A stretch of 64,000 bases of DNA from VXYL01 sp965200375 (GTDB lineage Bacteria; Pseudomonadota; Gammaproteobacteria; Pseudomonadales; Azotimanducaceae). The stretch is taken from NCBI GenBank assembly GCA_965200375.1, contig OZ241353.1:2170001-2234000 (forward strand), written 5' to 3'. Positions within the stretch are counted from its first letter, which is position 1. Each line of letters opens with the position of its first letter. Below are positions 35,320 through 43,989 of the stretch, one piece after another. The notes below the pieces were generated by a model that saw nothing but the letters and a program-made list of their open reading frames with translations, was not told the origin of the DNA and did not search any database. The translations under genes were made by a program, and so were the position numbers.

Positions 35320-37134
35320 ATGTCGACCAGGAGCGTCTGGTTCTACCGCGAGTACGAGCGGTTCACCGGCGGGCATGTGAAGCACGCCCAGTACGTGCAG
35401 CACGTGCGGCAGGCGCCAGGCTTCGTTCCGCGGGTGACGTTCGGTGCCGTGCCTGGTTCGGGCCCCGCCTTGCTGCGGGAACGCGCCGCCCTGTGGCCGC
35501 TGGGGCCGGGAGAGTCCAAACCGGAGTGGACGCCGAGCCCGCGGGACGTCCTTTTCCTCGCCGGAACCGACTGGCGTTATCTGCTGGCGAAGGGCCTGGA
35601 CGCTCTGCCGAACCCGAGGCTGAATCTGATCCAGGGCGTGCGGCATGTCGACGCCGGGCAGGAGCTGCGCACCTATCTGCCGCAGCGGGCCATCCGCATC
35701 TGCGTGAGCCCGGAAACGGCCGCCGCCGTTGCGGACACCGGCGAGGCCAACGGCCCGGTGCTGACCATTCCCAACGGCACCGACGTGGCGCTGCCGCCGC
35801 CGGCCCCGGGCCTGCGGCGTCTGTGGCAGGCGATCATCGTCGGCTACAAGGAGCCGGCGCTGGCGTCTGCCCTCGCCGAGCGCTTGGTGCGGCAGGGCGT
35901 GCCGCACCGCCTGCTCGGAACGTTCCTGCCTCGGCAGCGGTTCCTGGAGGCGCTGCGCGCCGCGCCGGTGGCGGTGTGTCTGCCGTGGGCTGCGGAAGGC
36001 TTCTACCTGCCGGCCTTGGAGGCCATGGCGGCCGGCTGCGTGGTGGTGACGCTGGACTGCGTCGGCAACCGCAGCTACTGCCGGCACGGCGTCAACTGCC
36101 TGGTCGGAGACCGGCAGCCGGCGGCCCTCGCGGCCACCGTGGAGCGGGCGCTGCGGCTCGATCCGGCGGCCCGCGCGCGCCTCGTGGCCGCGGCCCGGGA
36201 GACCGTCGAGCGGCACTCCCTGGACGCCGAGCGCCGACGCTTCCAGGCGCTGCTGCGCGACGTGGACGGGCTCTGGGGCGACTCGCAGCCCGGTCGGCTC
36301 CGCAGCTCTCGGTCGAGAGGGCGCAAGCAGGGGCCAACCCGTTCCTGCGAGCGGTCCGGCGGTCCGGGACCCCGCAGGCCGGTGGTGGACTTCATGGTCG
36401 TCGGCGTACAGAAGAGCGGCACCACCGCGCTGTGGCAGTTCCTGCGGCAGCATCCGGAAATCGGCATGGCCCGACCCAAGGAGGTACATCTGTTCGACGC
36501 CCCCGACTACGCCGCCGATGCCGCGGTTGCGGACCTCGACGAGCGCTACCGCCCTTGCTTCGCCCATTGCGGGGCGGTGCGCGTGCGCGGCGAGGCGACT
36601 CCCATCTACATGTTCCTGCCGGAGGTCGCGGCGCAGCTCAAACGCTACAACCCGGCCCTCAAGCTGATCGTGCTGCTTCGGGACCCGGTGCAGCGGGCCC
36701 TCTCGGCGCACCGCTTCCAGCGCGCCCGCGGCCGGGAGCACCTGCCTTTCGCGCTGGCTCTGCTGTGCGAAACCTGGCGCCTGCGGCGGGACCGCGCCCC
36801 CCGACGCTGGCGCTCGGCCACCCGCGAGCACGCCTACCGCCGCCGTGGCTTGTACGCCGAGCAGCTGGCCAACCTGTACGCCCACTTCGAGCCGCGCCAA
36901 GTGCTGGTGCTCGGAAGCGAAGAACTGCGGCGGAACCAGGATGCGGCGCTGCACAGGGTGTTCCGCTTCCTCGGCGTCGACGAATCCGCGATCGTGCCGC
37001 TGGCCACGGTGTTCGCCACCGAACCGCGGGATGGCGGCCACCGCATCGCCTGCGCGGTGCTCCGCCTCGCCTACTGGCGCTCTGCCCGTCGCCTGCGCCG
37101 GGCGCTCGAGGCGGAAGCGGGAGCGGACTTGTGA
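35320..37134 (+). CDS. Fusion protein: GT-B glycosyltransferase plus sulfotransferase
   Basis: One uninterrupted frame with two domains. Residues about 1-320 look like a retaining GT-B (GT4-like) glycosyltransferase. The GT4 E-x7-E signature is in AAEGFYLPALEAMAAGCVVV and is followed by GVNCLVGDRQPAALA. A basic linker (SRSRGRKQGPTRS) leads to a sulfotransferase domain from about residue 355, with the PAPS loop FMVVGVQKSGTTALWQFL (from about 358), HPEIGMARPKEVHLFD and the 3'-phosphate site IVLLRDPVQRALSAHRF. The ATG at 35320 has AGGG upstream; ATG at 35278 or 35308 are alternatives. 604 residues. It suggests coupled addition and sulfation of a sugar. Confidence 0.82.
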   Translation: MSTRSVWFYREYERFTGGHVKHAQYVQHVRQAPGFVPRVTFGAVPGSGPALLRERAALWPLGPGESKPEWTPSPRDVLFLAGTDWRYLLAKGLDALPNPRLNLIQGVRHVDAGQELRTYLPQRAIRICVSPETAAAVADTGEANGPVLTIPNGTDVALPPPAPGLRRLWQAIIVGYKEPALASALAERLVRQGVPHRLLGTFLPRQRFLEALRAAPVAVCLPWAAEGFYLPALEAMAAGCVVVTLDCVGNRSYCRHGVNCLVGDRQPAALAATVERALRLDPAARARLVAAARETVERHSLDAERRRFQALLRDVDGLWGDSQPGRLRSSRSRGRKQGPTRSCERSGGPGPRRPVVDFMVVGVQKSGTTALWQFLRQHPEIGMARPKEVHLFDAPDYAADAAVADLDERYRPCFAHCGAVRVRGEATPIYMFLPEVAAQLKRYNPALKLIVLLRDPVQRALSAHRFQRARGREHLPFALALLCETWRLRRDRAPRRWRSATREHAYRRRGLYAEQLANLYAHFEPRQVLVLGSEELRRNQDAALHRVFRFLGVDESAIVPLATVFATEPRDGGHRIACAVLRLAYWRSARRLRRALEAEAGADL

Positions 37135-37209
37135 AGTCCTCAGCGACCCTGTGTGCCGGCTCATGCGGCTATGTGTTAAGGTTGACCCCGAACCTCCAAG
37201 GGTGCAGCA

Positions 37210-38811
37210 ATGCATTGTCGATGGTCTGCCTCTCTTGCGGCAGGGGGTATTGTTGTACTGAGCGCCAGTGCCTACGCGCAACTGAACTTGGACCTGCCGC
37301 AGGCGGATCCCGATGGCGCGGGTCCGCTGGAAGGCGTCGACAACCGCATCGTCACCTTCTCCAAGGAGGCGTTGACCACCCCGACCGGGCGGGAGACGTT
37401 CCACACGGTCGCGGTCGCTGCGGATTCCGAAATGGACTACCGCCTCGGTGCCACGCTCGGCTACCCGATCGCCAACGACACGCCGGTGGGCGATGGCCCC
37501 TCGGTTCGCATCGACTTGGAGAACCTCGAGTTCACCGGCGACGTCGATGTTTCCGACGCCGCCGGCATTCTCCACGTGGCGCGTACCGCGAGCACCCCGG
37601 GCAGCTACGACGAGTTCGGCGTGCCCCGGCGCAAGGTGTACGGAGGCACGGGTTCGCCGGGCACGGAGAGCCGATGTCCTGGAGACACCTGCGTGATCGT
37701 CGAGCTCGGCAGGGGGCCCCAGGAGGTCATCGAAGGGGAACTGGTGGACGTGCCGCTGCCGGCCACCGGGGTCTTCTATCTGCGTCTTCACGACGGCGGC
37801 CTGCGCGTCTCCCCGGACGGCTACGGCCGAGCCAGGCTTCGCGTCTACGCGACGTCCGTCGGTGCGGTTGCCGCCGACGACGACGATGCGCTGTTGAAGG
37901 ACACGGGCTGGAAGACGGTCATCAACGTGGCGAGCAGCGTCACGACATGGATCACTCGCGGCGCCCCGGTGGTGGTGGATGTGGCGGCGACGCCGCGCTT
38001 CACGAACTTCGTGCCCGCCGGGCAGCGGCCGCTTGGCAGCATCGCCGTGAACCTCGCCACCGGCCACTGGCTTGGGCGCACCGCCGCAACCGCCAGGCAG
38101 GTGGCGTCGCTGGACGACGTCCGGCCCTCCGTCGACGGCGGCGGCATCGCCTTCGCCTCTTCCACTGGCAGCCTTGCGTTCGGCAGCTTCTCGATGGCCC
38201 CGGCGGCGGACTGCACCGGCCAGGCGACCCCGGTGACGGTCGCCGCCGAGGGCGACGACGCCGGGCGCGGCCAGACGGCGCTGTTCGTGGGCACGAGGCA
38301 CCTGTGCGTGGCGCCGAGGAAGTCCGGCAGCGGGAGCTCCGCGCCGAACCTCGAGATACCGGCCGCTACCGTGGACGCGACCGTGACGTTCAACCCCCTG
38401 CCGGGCAGCGCCTACGGCGCGTCGGAGCGAAAAGCGCCCATCGGCGCCATAGTCCGCAATGGCGCGACGGTCCACCTGGCCTACCTGACGGTTGCCGAAC
38501 GCTACAACCAGCGCATCGTCATCGCCAACCGGAGCGGAGCGGATGCGGAATACGAGCTGTCCGGCTTCTACGCCGAAGAGGGCACCCAGGTGGCTGCGGG
38601 ACCCGCCGCGTCCGGCACGGTGCCCGCCGGCGCGTCCGTGGTTGTTCGCGTCCGCGATGCGGTAGCGCTTGCCGGCGCCCGGAGCCGTACTGCCGCCACG
38701 CTGACGGTGACGGCGCCAGCGTCGCTGATCGACGTCGCCACCACGCAGGTGAACACCGCCGACGGCAGCACGGACACCGTCGTCTACGAGGTAACGGGCA
38801 CCGAGGCGTAG
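37210..38811 (+). CDS. Secreted repeat-family protein D, diverged paralogue
   Basis: 533 residues with a signal peptide (SLAAGGIVVLSASAYA-QLNLD). It has the same ordered blocks as A-C: FSKEALTTPTGRETFHTV, YGGTGSPGTESRCPGDTCVI, GLRVSPDGYGRARLRVYATS, TGWKTVINVASSV, VDVAATPRFTNFVPAG, FVGTRHLCVAPRKSG, ERYNQRIVIANRSGADAEYE and VDVATTQV-type IDVATTQVNTADGSTDTVVY. It is perhaps half identical overall, so it is an older paralogue. Its leader lacks the A-C promoter sequence. It follows the glycosyltransferase-sulfotransferase fusion by 75 bases in the same direction. Confidence 0.83.
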   Translation: MHCRWSASLAAGGIVVLSASAYAQLNLDLPQADPDGAGPLEGVDNRIVTFSKEALTTPTGRETFHTVAVAADSEMDYRLGATLGYPIANDTPVGDGPSVRIDLENLEFTGDVDVSDAAGILHVARTASTPGSYDEFGVPRRKVYGGTGSPGTESRCPGDTCVIVELGRGPQEVIEGELVDVPLPATGVFYLRLHDGGLRVSPDGYGRARLRVYATSVGAVAADDDDALLKDTGWKTVINVASSVTTWITRGAPVVVDVAATPRFTNFVPAGQRPLGSIAVNLATGHWLGRTAATARQVASLDDVRPSVDGGGIAFASSTGSLAFGSFSMAPAADCTGQATPVTVAAEGDDAGRGQTALFVGTRHLCVAPRKSGSGSSAPNLEIPAATVDATVTFNPLPGSAYGASERKAPIGAIVRNGATVHLAYLTVAERYNQRIVIANRSGADAEYELSGFYAEEGTQVAAGPAASGTVPAGASVVVRVRDAVALAGARSRTAATLTVTAPASLIDVATTQVNTADGSTDTVVYEVTGTEA

Positions 38812-38819
38812 AGGGAGTC

Positions 38820-38836
38820 GAACCGCCTAGCGGTTC
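38820..38836. terminator. Short perfect hairpin after gene D
   Basis: GAACCGC-CTA-GCGGTTC, a 7-bp stem with a 3-base loop, begins 9 bases after the stop codon. It has no T-tract, so it may be a weak terminator or an mRNA 3'-end stabiliser. Confidence 0.45.
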
Positions 38837-39116
38837 ACTGCCATGAAGCGAAGGTCCGGATCGCGGCCCGTTCCCTCTCGTCCATGCGATCTGGCCATCC
38901 AGCCTTGCCGCTGACGCTCGCGGCCGGACAGTCTCGCCAGCAGTTCCTCGCCATCGTCGCACTCGCTCCGCGCCTTCACGCTGCTGGGTGGTGTCTCAGT
39001 TTGAAATGCGGATGCCCAAGAACCGCTTGACATGAAGCGGGGGGCTGCGCCACCGTCAACTTTGGCCGACATTGGCTGTGGTCGGTAAAGGCGCTGGATC
39101 GTCAGGACACGGCAAG
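38837..39116. other. Intergenic region with no recognised gene
   Basis: About 280 bases. I see no supportable coding sequence; a minus-strand frame here has no family features or ribosome-binding site. TTGACA at 39027-39032 could be a -35 box for the next gene, but no matching -10 is clear. Confidence 0.4.
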
Positions 39117-39524
39117 ATGCTAAGCGATACCGCGAAGGAACGTTGGCGCTGGCTGCCGCAGTGGGCGCCGACGTTCGCCATGCTGCTGCTCGCCGTGGTT
39201 TCCGCGGTCTTCTACTTCGGCGGGCTGGACCAAGGTCAAGCAGACTTGAAGGAGAGGCTTGCCGTCGTGGACGCCGACTTGAAGGAGAGGCTTGCCGTCG
39301 TGGGCGCCGACTTGAAGGCTGGCCTTGCTGGCGTCAAGGCGGACGTGGCAGCGATGGAAGTGCGCATGGAGGCCCGCATGGGCGCGATGGAGACGCGCAT
39401 GGCAGCCCTGTTCGCCGAGCTTCGCGCCGAACTGCGCGAGAACCGCGCCGAACTGCGCGATCAACGGCGCGAGATTGCCGACGTGCGCGAGCGAGTCTCC
39501 GCCATTGAAGCGCGGGACAGCTAG
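39117..39524 (+). CDS. Small membrane-anchored coiled-coil protein (paralogue 2 of 3)
   Basis: 135 residues. A short N-terminus with RWRWLPQW is followed by a membrane span (TFAMLLLAVVSAVFYFGG) and a long coiled coil. The coiled coil includes an 11-residue repeat, DLKERLAVVDA, present three times through a 33-bp DNA repeat (39243-39341). It ends REIADVRERVSAIEARDS, matching the other two paralogues. A TTG at 39072 would extend it by 15 residues. The protein could oligomerise at the inner membrane; the function is unknown. Confidence 0.7.
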   Translation: MLSDTAKERWRWLPQWAPTFAMLLLAVVSAVFYFGGLDQGQADLKERLAVVDADLKERLAVVGADLKAGLAGVKADVAAMEVRMEARMGAMETRMAALFAELRAELRENRAELRDQRREIADVRERVSAIEARDS

Positions 39525-39528
39525 ACTG

Positions 39529-39715
39529 AAGGCCTGCCACGACGAGCATGTGCGCGGCGTCAACGCCGAGCAGGTGCAGTGCGACGAATATCTGGTCGTT
39601 CGTGTACGCCAAGGAGCGGAACGTCTACCACGCCCGGTCGGCACCCAAGGAGGCCGACGACGTGTGGACATGGACGGCCATCGACTCGGACACGACGCAG
39701 GGTGGTTGCCTATCG
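39529..39715 (+). pseudogene. IS1-family transposase remnant
   Basis: Two adjoining frames carry pieces of an IS1-like transposase: ACHDEHVRGVNAEQVQCDE in one frame, then IWSFVYAKERNVYHARSA and EADDVWTWTAIDSDT in another. CDE-IWSFVYAKE and DVWTWTAI are typical of IS1 transposases (the DDE-region start). A frameshift after CDE and the loss of both ends show that it is dead. No inverted repeats could be recognised. Confidence 0.65.
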
Positions 39716-39734
39716 AAGATGTACGGGAACCCAT

Positions 39735-39895
39735 ATGAAAACCACCATGGGGCTGGCCGACGACTTGGTCGAAAGGGCGAAGGCCCTTGCGATCAAGCAG
39801 CGAACAACCTTGCGCGGGTCACCGAGTTCTGGACTGCGGACCGAGACTTCAGCCGCTTTCCCTCGCTGCCGGTACGCAATTCGCGAACATTAGCC
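39735..39895 (+). pseudogene. VapBC toxin-antitoxin remnant
   Basis: The ATG at 39735 opens MKTTMGLADDLVERAKALAI, the usual start of a VapB-type antitoxin. After about 28 codons the frame is broken. A different frame then gives VTEFWTADRDFSRFPSLPVRN, the typical C-terminus of a PIN-domain VapC toxin. The middle of both genes is therefore deleted and the module is inactive. Confidence 0.65.
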
Positions 39896-39918
39896 GCCCA
39901 CCCCCGCGGCGTACCCCA

Positions 39919-40482
39919 ATGCCCACGCCAATACGCATAGGACTCATCGCCGATTCGCACGTCAACCAGCGCGGGGAGTTGTGGCCGCAGGTGTTCTCGG
40001 CCTTCGCCGGGGTCGATGCCATCCTGCACGCCGGGGACGTCTTCTCGCCGCGGCTGCTCGACGAGCTCGAAGCGCTGGCGCCGCTCACCGTGGTGCGCGG
40101 CAACGGCGACTTCGGCAGCGACGACGCCCGCTTCCAGGAAGAGTGTGTGGTTCGCTTCGGCGGCGTTGCGGTGGCGCTGCTGCACGACTTTCCGTCCCCG
40201 GCCAGACGCGGAACGGACTTCGTGCGGGCCCAAGCGGCCAAGCGGTTTCCGGGCGCCGACGTGCTTGTATGCGGACACACGCACATCGAAGAAGTCCATG
40301 CCATGAACGGCCTGCTGTGGGCGAACCCGGGATCGCCCACGCTGCCGCACAACAAGTCCCTGCGTCTCGGCACCATCGGCTTCCTGACTATCGCCGACGG
40401 CGCGGCGAGCGTAGAACTGTGCCAGTTGACGGCCGCCGGCCACGCGCTCTTGGCACAGCGGAGCACGACCAATACAGCCTGA
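39919..40482 (+). CDS. YfcE/MJ0936-type metallophosphoesterase
   Basis: A small calcineurin-like phosphodiesterase of 187 residues. The metal-binding motifs are in order: GLIADSHVNQRG, ILHAGDVF, VVRGNGDF, ALLHDF and VCGHTHIEEVH. The usual GNCD/GNHD motif is GNGD here; the ligand Asn and Asp are kept. The end LWANPGSPTLPHNKS is typical. YfcE-like enzymes hydrolyse phosphodiesters in vitro; the in vivo substrate is unknown. The ATG at 39919 starts exactly at the conserved core. Confidence 0.9.
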   Translation: MPTPIRIGLIADSHVNQRGELWPQVFSAFAGVDAILHAGDVFSPRLLDELEALAPLTVVRGNGDFGSDDARFQEECVVRFGGVAVALLHDFPSPARRGTDFVRAQAAKRFPGADVLVCGHTHIEEVHAMNGLLWANPGSPTLPHNKSLRLGTIGFLTIADGAASVELCQLTAAGHALLAQRSTTNTA

Positions 40483-40539
40483 GACAACGCGATAGGTTGG
40501 CCAAGCACTCCGTCAAGTGCCGTCGCGGCCGGTCCGGGC

Positions 40540-41466
40540 CTACAAATTGCCGCCGCTGAGGACGACGCCGACGTCGCCGGCCGCAATGCCCGGGTTCTCC
40601 GCCATCGCCGCCACCGCCACCGCCGCAGAGGGTTCCACCACCAACTTCATCACCTCGGCAATGCGCTGCGTCCAGTGTCGGATGGCTTCTTCGGACGCCA
40701 GCACCACGCCGGTGCCAGCCCGCCGCAGGATGGCGAAGTTGCGCTCGCCGAGACCCGTCAGGAGCCCATCGGCGATGCTGCGGGGCGGCATCGGCGGCTG
40801 TCGCACGCCATGCTCCAGAGACGCCTTCGCGTCGCCGGCGAGGGCCGGTTCCGCCAGCACCACCGCCGGGCTGCCGGGCCGGCCGGCAGCGGCCAGCACT
40901 GTGCCCGCGGCAAGGCCGCCGCCGCCCACGGGCACCCAGATCTGGCTGAGAGCCGGACACTCTTCCAGCAGCTCCAACGCTGCGGTGCCGGCCCCGGCGA
41001 TGATGCGATCGTCGTCGTAGGGCGGCACGAAGACCGCGCCGGTGTCGCCCAGCACGGCGGCCAGCGTCGCCTCCCGGGAGGCAAGTTCGGCGTCGCAGTC
41101 CACCAGCCTGGCACCGTAGCGGCGAACCGCCTCCCTCTTGTTGGGGCGGGCGTTGGCCGGCACCACCACCACGGCATCGAGACTCGCGTCCCGGGCCGCC
41201 AGCGCCAGCGCCGCGCCGTGGTTGCCCGATGAGTGCGTGGCCACCGTCGCGACGTTCCCGGCGAGGGACCGAACCGCATTGCTGGCGCCGCGCATCTTGA
41301 AGGTGCCGCTGCGTTGGAAGTTCTCGCACTTGAAGTGGAGACGAACGCCGAGTTCGCTATCCAGCGTGCGGCTTGTGAGCACCGGCGTGCGGTGGACGTG
41401 GCCTTCGATGCGGGCCGCGGCGGCGGCCACGTCGCTGGCGTCCAGGTCCCCCGGTCGCGGCTTCAC
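40540..41466 (-). CDS. PLP-dependent serine/threonine dehydratase family (serine racemase-like)
   Basis: A fold-type II PLP enzyme of 308 residues. The PLP lysine is in CENFQRSGTFKMRGASNAV, the phosphate/substrate loop is SSGNHGAALALAA, and the glycine loop is PVGGGGLAAGTV. These fit threonine dehydratase without the regulatory ACT domain, or serine racemase; the choice between them cannot be made by eye. The GTG at 41466 overlaps the glnS stop (GTGA), so it is translationally coupled to glnS. Confidence 0.88.
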   Translation of the reverse strand: MKPRPGDLDASDVAAAAARIEGHVHRTPVLTSRTLDSELGVRLHFKCENFQRSGTFKMRGASNAVRSLAGNVATVATHSSGNHGAALALAARDASLDAVVVVPANARPNKREAVRRYGARLVDCDAELASREATLAAVLGDTGAVFVPPYDDDRIIAGAGTAALELLEECPALSQIWVPVGGGGLAAGTVLAAAGRPGSPAVVLAEPALAGDAKASLEHGVRQPPMPPRSIADGLLTGLGERNFAILRRAGTGVVLASEEAIRHWTQRIAEVMKLVVEPSAAVAVAAMAENPGIAAGDVGVVLSGGNL

Positions 41467-43109
41467 GCCGGCGTGGGCCGGTAGCTGTCGCGCAGCGCCA
41501 CGGTGCGGTTGAACACCGGGCGCGCCTTGGCGCTGGCCTCGGCGTCCTTGACGAAATATCCCACACGCTCGAACTGGAACGCCTGCTCGGCGCTGGCCGC
41601 CACCGCTGGTTCCACGAACCCCTCCGCGATGCGCAGCGAACGGGCGTTGAGCGTGGCCGGCAAGTCCTCGGCAGCGGGTTTCGGGTGGTCGAACAGGCGC
41701 TCGAACAGCCGGAACGAAGCCGGCACCGCGGTGGCGGCGTCCAGCCAGTGGATCACGCCCTTCGGCTTCAAGCCGCTTGCGTCGCTGCCGCTCTTGGATT
41801 CCGGCACGTAGCGGCAGCGCAGTTCCGCCACCCGGCCGGCGGTGTCCTTCACGACGTCCTCGCAGACGACGATGTAGCCGTGGCGCAGACGCACCATGCC
41901 CCCCGGCGTCAGCCGGCGGTACTTCGGCGGCGGCTGCTCGGCGAAGTCGGCCCGGTCTATGTAGAGCGCCCCGGAGAAGCCCAGCTGCCGTTCGCCCCGG
42001 GCCGGCTGCTGCGGGTGCCACGGGGCGGCGAGCTTCTCGCCGGGGCCGGCGTAGTTGCTGAGCGTCACCGGCAGCGGGTCCAGCACGGCGATGCCCCGGG
42101 CCGCGGCCGTCTCGAGGTGCCGGCGCATGCAGAACTCCAGCAGCCCGAGCTCCACTGTTCCATCGGCCTTGGAGACGCCGATGCGGCGGCAGAAGTCGCG
42201 GATGGCGGCCGGAGAACAGCCGCGGCGCCGCAAGCCGGCCAGCGTCGGCAGGCGCGGATCGTCCCAGCCGGCCACGTGGCCGCCGTCCACCAGGCCAGCC
42301 AGCAGGCGTTTGGACATCACCGTGTGTTCCAGCGCCAGCCGCGAGAACTCGATCTGCGGCGGGTGGTAGTTCATGGCCACGTTGTCCAGCACCCAGTCGT
42401 AGAGCGGGCGGTGGTCCTCGAACTCCAACGTACACAGGGAGTGGGTGACGCCCTCGATGGCATCGCAGATGCAGTGCGTGAAGTCGTACATCGGATAGAT
42501 GCACCAGGCGTCGCCGGTGCGGTGGTGGCGGGCGTGGCGGATGCGGTAGAGCACCGGGTCCCGCAGGTTCAGGTTCGGCGACGCCATGTCGATGCGCGCC
42601 CGCAGCACCCGCGCGCCGTCGGCGAACTCGCCGGCCCTCATGCGCCGGAACAGCGCCAGGCTCTCCGCCGCCGGACGATCCCGAAACGGGCTCGCGCTGC
42701 CCGGCGACTTGAGGGTGCCCCGGGTGCGGCGGATGTCCTCCGAGGACAGGTCGCAGACATACGCCTTGCCGCGTTCGATAAGCTGTTCGGCGAAGGCGTA
42801 CAGCGAGTCGAAGTAGTCCGAGGCGAAAGTGGGCCCCTCCCAGCGGAACCCCAGCCAGCCGAGGTCCCCAAGCATCGCCTCGACGTACTGCTCGCTCTCG
42901 GCCAGCGGGTTGGTGTCGTCGAAGCGCAGGTACGTCTTGCCGCCGAACTCTTCGGCAACGCCGAAGTTCAGGCAGATGGACTTGGCGTGGCCGATGTGCA
43001 GATAGCCGTTGGGCTCCGGCGGAAACCGCGTCACCACGCTGGCCACCGCGCCGCTGTCGAGATCCCGACGGATGCGGTGGCGAATGAAGTCCCGCAGGTC
43101 CGCAGCCAT
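41463..43109 (-). CDS. glnS: Glutaminyl-tRNA synthetase
   Basis: A class I aminoacyl-tRNA synthetase of 548 residues that charges tRNA-Gln. TRFPPEPNGYLHIGHAKSIC carries the HIGH motif (38-41). YLRFDDTNPLAESEQYVEA, YPMYDFTHCICDAIEGVTHS and the KMSKS equivalent VMSKR follow, with the beta-barrel anticodon-binding domains in the C-terminal half. Having GlnRS is typical of beta/gammaproteobacteria. It is followed by the coupled PLP enzyme and lies 10 bases after psd. Confidence 0.96.
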   Translation of the reverse strand: MAADLRDFIRHRIRRDLDSGAVASVVTRFPPEPNGYLHIGHAKSICLNFGVAEEFGGKTYLRFDDTNPLAESEQYVEAMLGDLGWLGFRWEGPTFASDYFDSLYAFAEQLIERGKAYVCDLSSEDIRRTRGTLKSPGSASPFRDRPAAESLALFRRMRAGEFADGARVLRARIDMASPNLNLRDPVLYRIRHARHHRTGDAWCIYPMYDFTHCICDAIEGVTHSLCTLEFEDHRPLYDWVLDNVAMNYHPPQIEFSRLALEHTVMSKRLLAGLVDGGHVAGWDDPRLPTLAGLRRRGCSPAAIRDFCRRIGVSKADGTVELGLLEFCMRRHLETAAARGIAVLDPLPVTLSNYAGPGEKLAAPWHPQQPARGERQLGFSGALYIDRADFAEQPPPKYRRLTPGGMVRLRHGYIVVCEDVVKDTAGRVAELRCRYVPESKSGSDASGLKPKGVIHWLDAATAVPASFRLFERLFDHPKPAAEDLPATLNARSLRIAEGFVEPAVAASAEQAFQFERVGYFVKDAEASAKARPVFNRTVALRDSYRPTPA

Positions 43110-43119
43110 GCGTTCGCCT

Positions 43120-43980
43120 CTAGAGCGCCGAGGTTGCGCCGGCGCCGGCGGTGCAAACGCGGCCGATTGGTTCTCCCATGCGCACCGAACGGCCGGGCGC
43201 GATCTCCGGCACCAGACGCACCGCAGGCGGGAACAGCGCCACCACGGTGGAACCGAGCAGGAATGCCGCGACCTCGCCTCCGCGCTCGAAGCGAACGTCC
43301 TCCCATGCGCGCTCTTCCCGCTGCCGGTAGGGCGAGCGCGGACCGTCTGGCCAGGCGACGTCGATGCTGGCGACGATCATCGCCCCAACCAGCACCAAGG
43401 CGAACGCGCCGAACTCGGCCTCGAGGGTCAGCACCAGGCGTTCGTTGCGCGCGAAGAGCCCCTGCACATGGCGCTCGGTAACGGCATTGACGGAGAACAG
43501 CCGGCCCGGCACGGCCGCCGAACGCAGCAGGCGGGCCCGGCACGGCGCGTGGACCCGATGGTAGTTGCGCGGCGCCAGGTAGATGGTTGCGAAGACGCCG
43601 CCCTCCAACGCCGTTGCCAGCCCGTCGTCCGCCACTAGCTGCGCGAGCGAGTAGCTGCGCCCTTTGGCTTGCAGCAGCGCGCCGCCCTCGATGCGGGCGG
43701 CTTGGCTGACGGTGCCGTCCGCCGGGCAGACGACGGCCGCCGGCGCCGTCGGCAGCGGCCGGACGCCCGGCCGCAGGGCGCGGGCGAAGAAGGCGTTGAA
43801 GCTGGCGTAGTCCGCCGGGTCCTGGCCCGCGCATTCGCTCAGATCGACCCGGTACAGCCGCCGAAAACCGGCAATCAGGGGGTTCTTCACCAACGGACTG
43901 CGACTGGCGGCGAAGCGGCCCAGAAGCCGCGACAGGCCATGCTGCGGCAGCATGCGCTGCAGGGCGGCGAAGGGATGCAT
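43120..43980 (-). CDS. psd: Phosphatidylserine decarboxylase
   Basis: Makes phosphatidylethanolamine from phosphatidylserine at the inner membrane, using a self-cleaved pyruvoyl group. The autocleavage motif LGST is at residues 242-245 (cleavage before Ser244). The family pattern YASFNAFFARALRPGVRP, VCPADGTVSQ, APRNYHRVHAP and SVNAVTERHVQGLFARNER is clear. 286 residues. It lies between the rhodanese gene and glnS on the minus strand, with 9-10-base gaps, suggesting an operon. Confidence 0.95.
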   Translation of the reverse strand: MHPFAALQRMLPQHGLSRLLGRFAASRSPLVKNPLIAGFRRLYRVDLSECAGQDPADYASFNAFFARALRPGVRPLPTAPAAVVCPADGTVSQAARIEGGALLQAKGRSYSLAQLVADDGLATALEGGVFATIYLAPRNYHRVHAPCRARLLRSAAVPGRLFSVNAVTERHVQGLFARNERLVLTLEAEFGAFALVLVGAMIVASIDVAWPDGPRSPYRQREERAWEDVRFERGGEVAAFLLGSTVVALFPPAVRLVPEIAPGRSVRMGEPIGRVCTAGAGATSAL

Positions 43981-43989
43981 CGGCCGCGG

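Noticed and set aside
35233..38475. Long minus-strand frame opposite the glycosyltransferase and gene D
   Set aside because: Its translation is Arg/Gly/His/Val-biased with no motif, whereas the plus strand encodes clear domains.
38827..39072. 81-residue minus-strand ORF in the gap after gene D
   Set aside because: No ribosome-binding site, signal or family features, and its composition is like random high-GC sequence.
40540..42504. 654-residue minus-strand protein covering the dehydratase and glnS
   Set aside because: Only its last 308 residues match a family; the rest is an out-of-frame shadow of glnS. The true start is the GTG at 41466.
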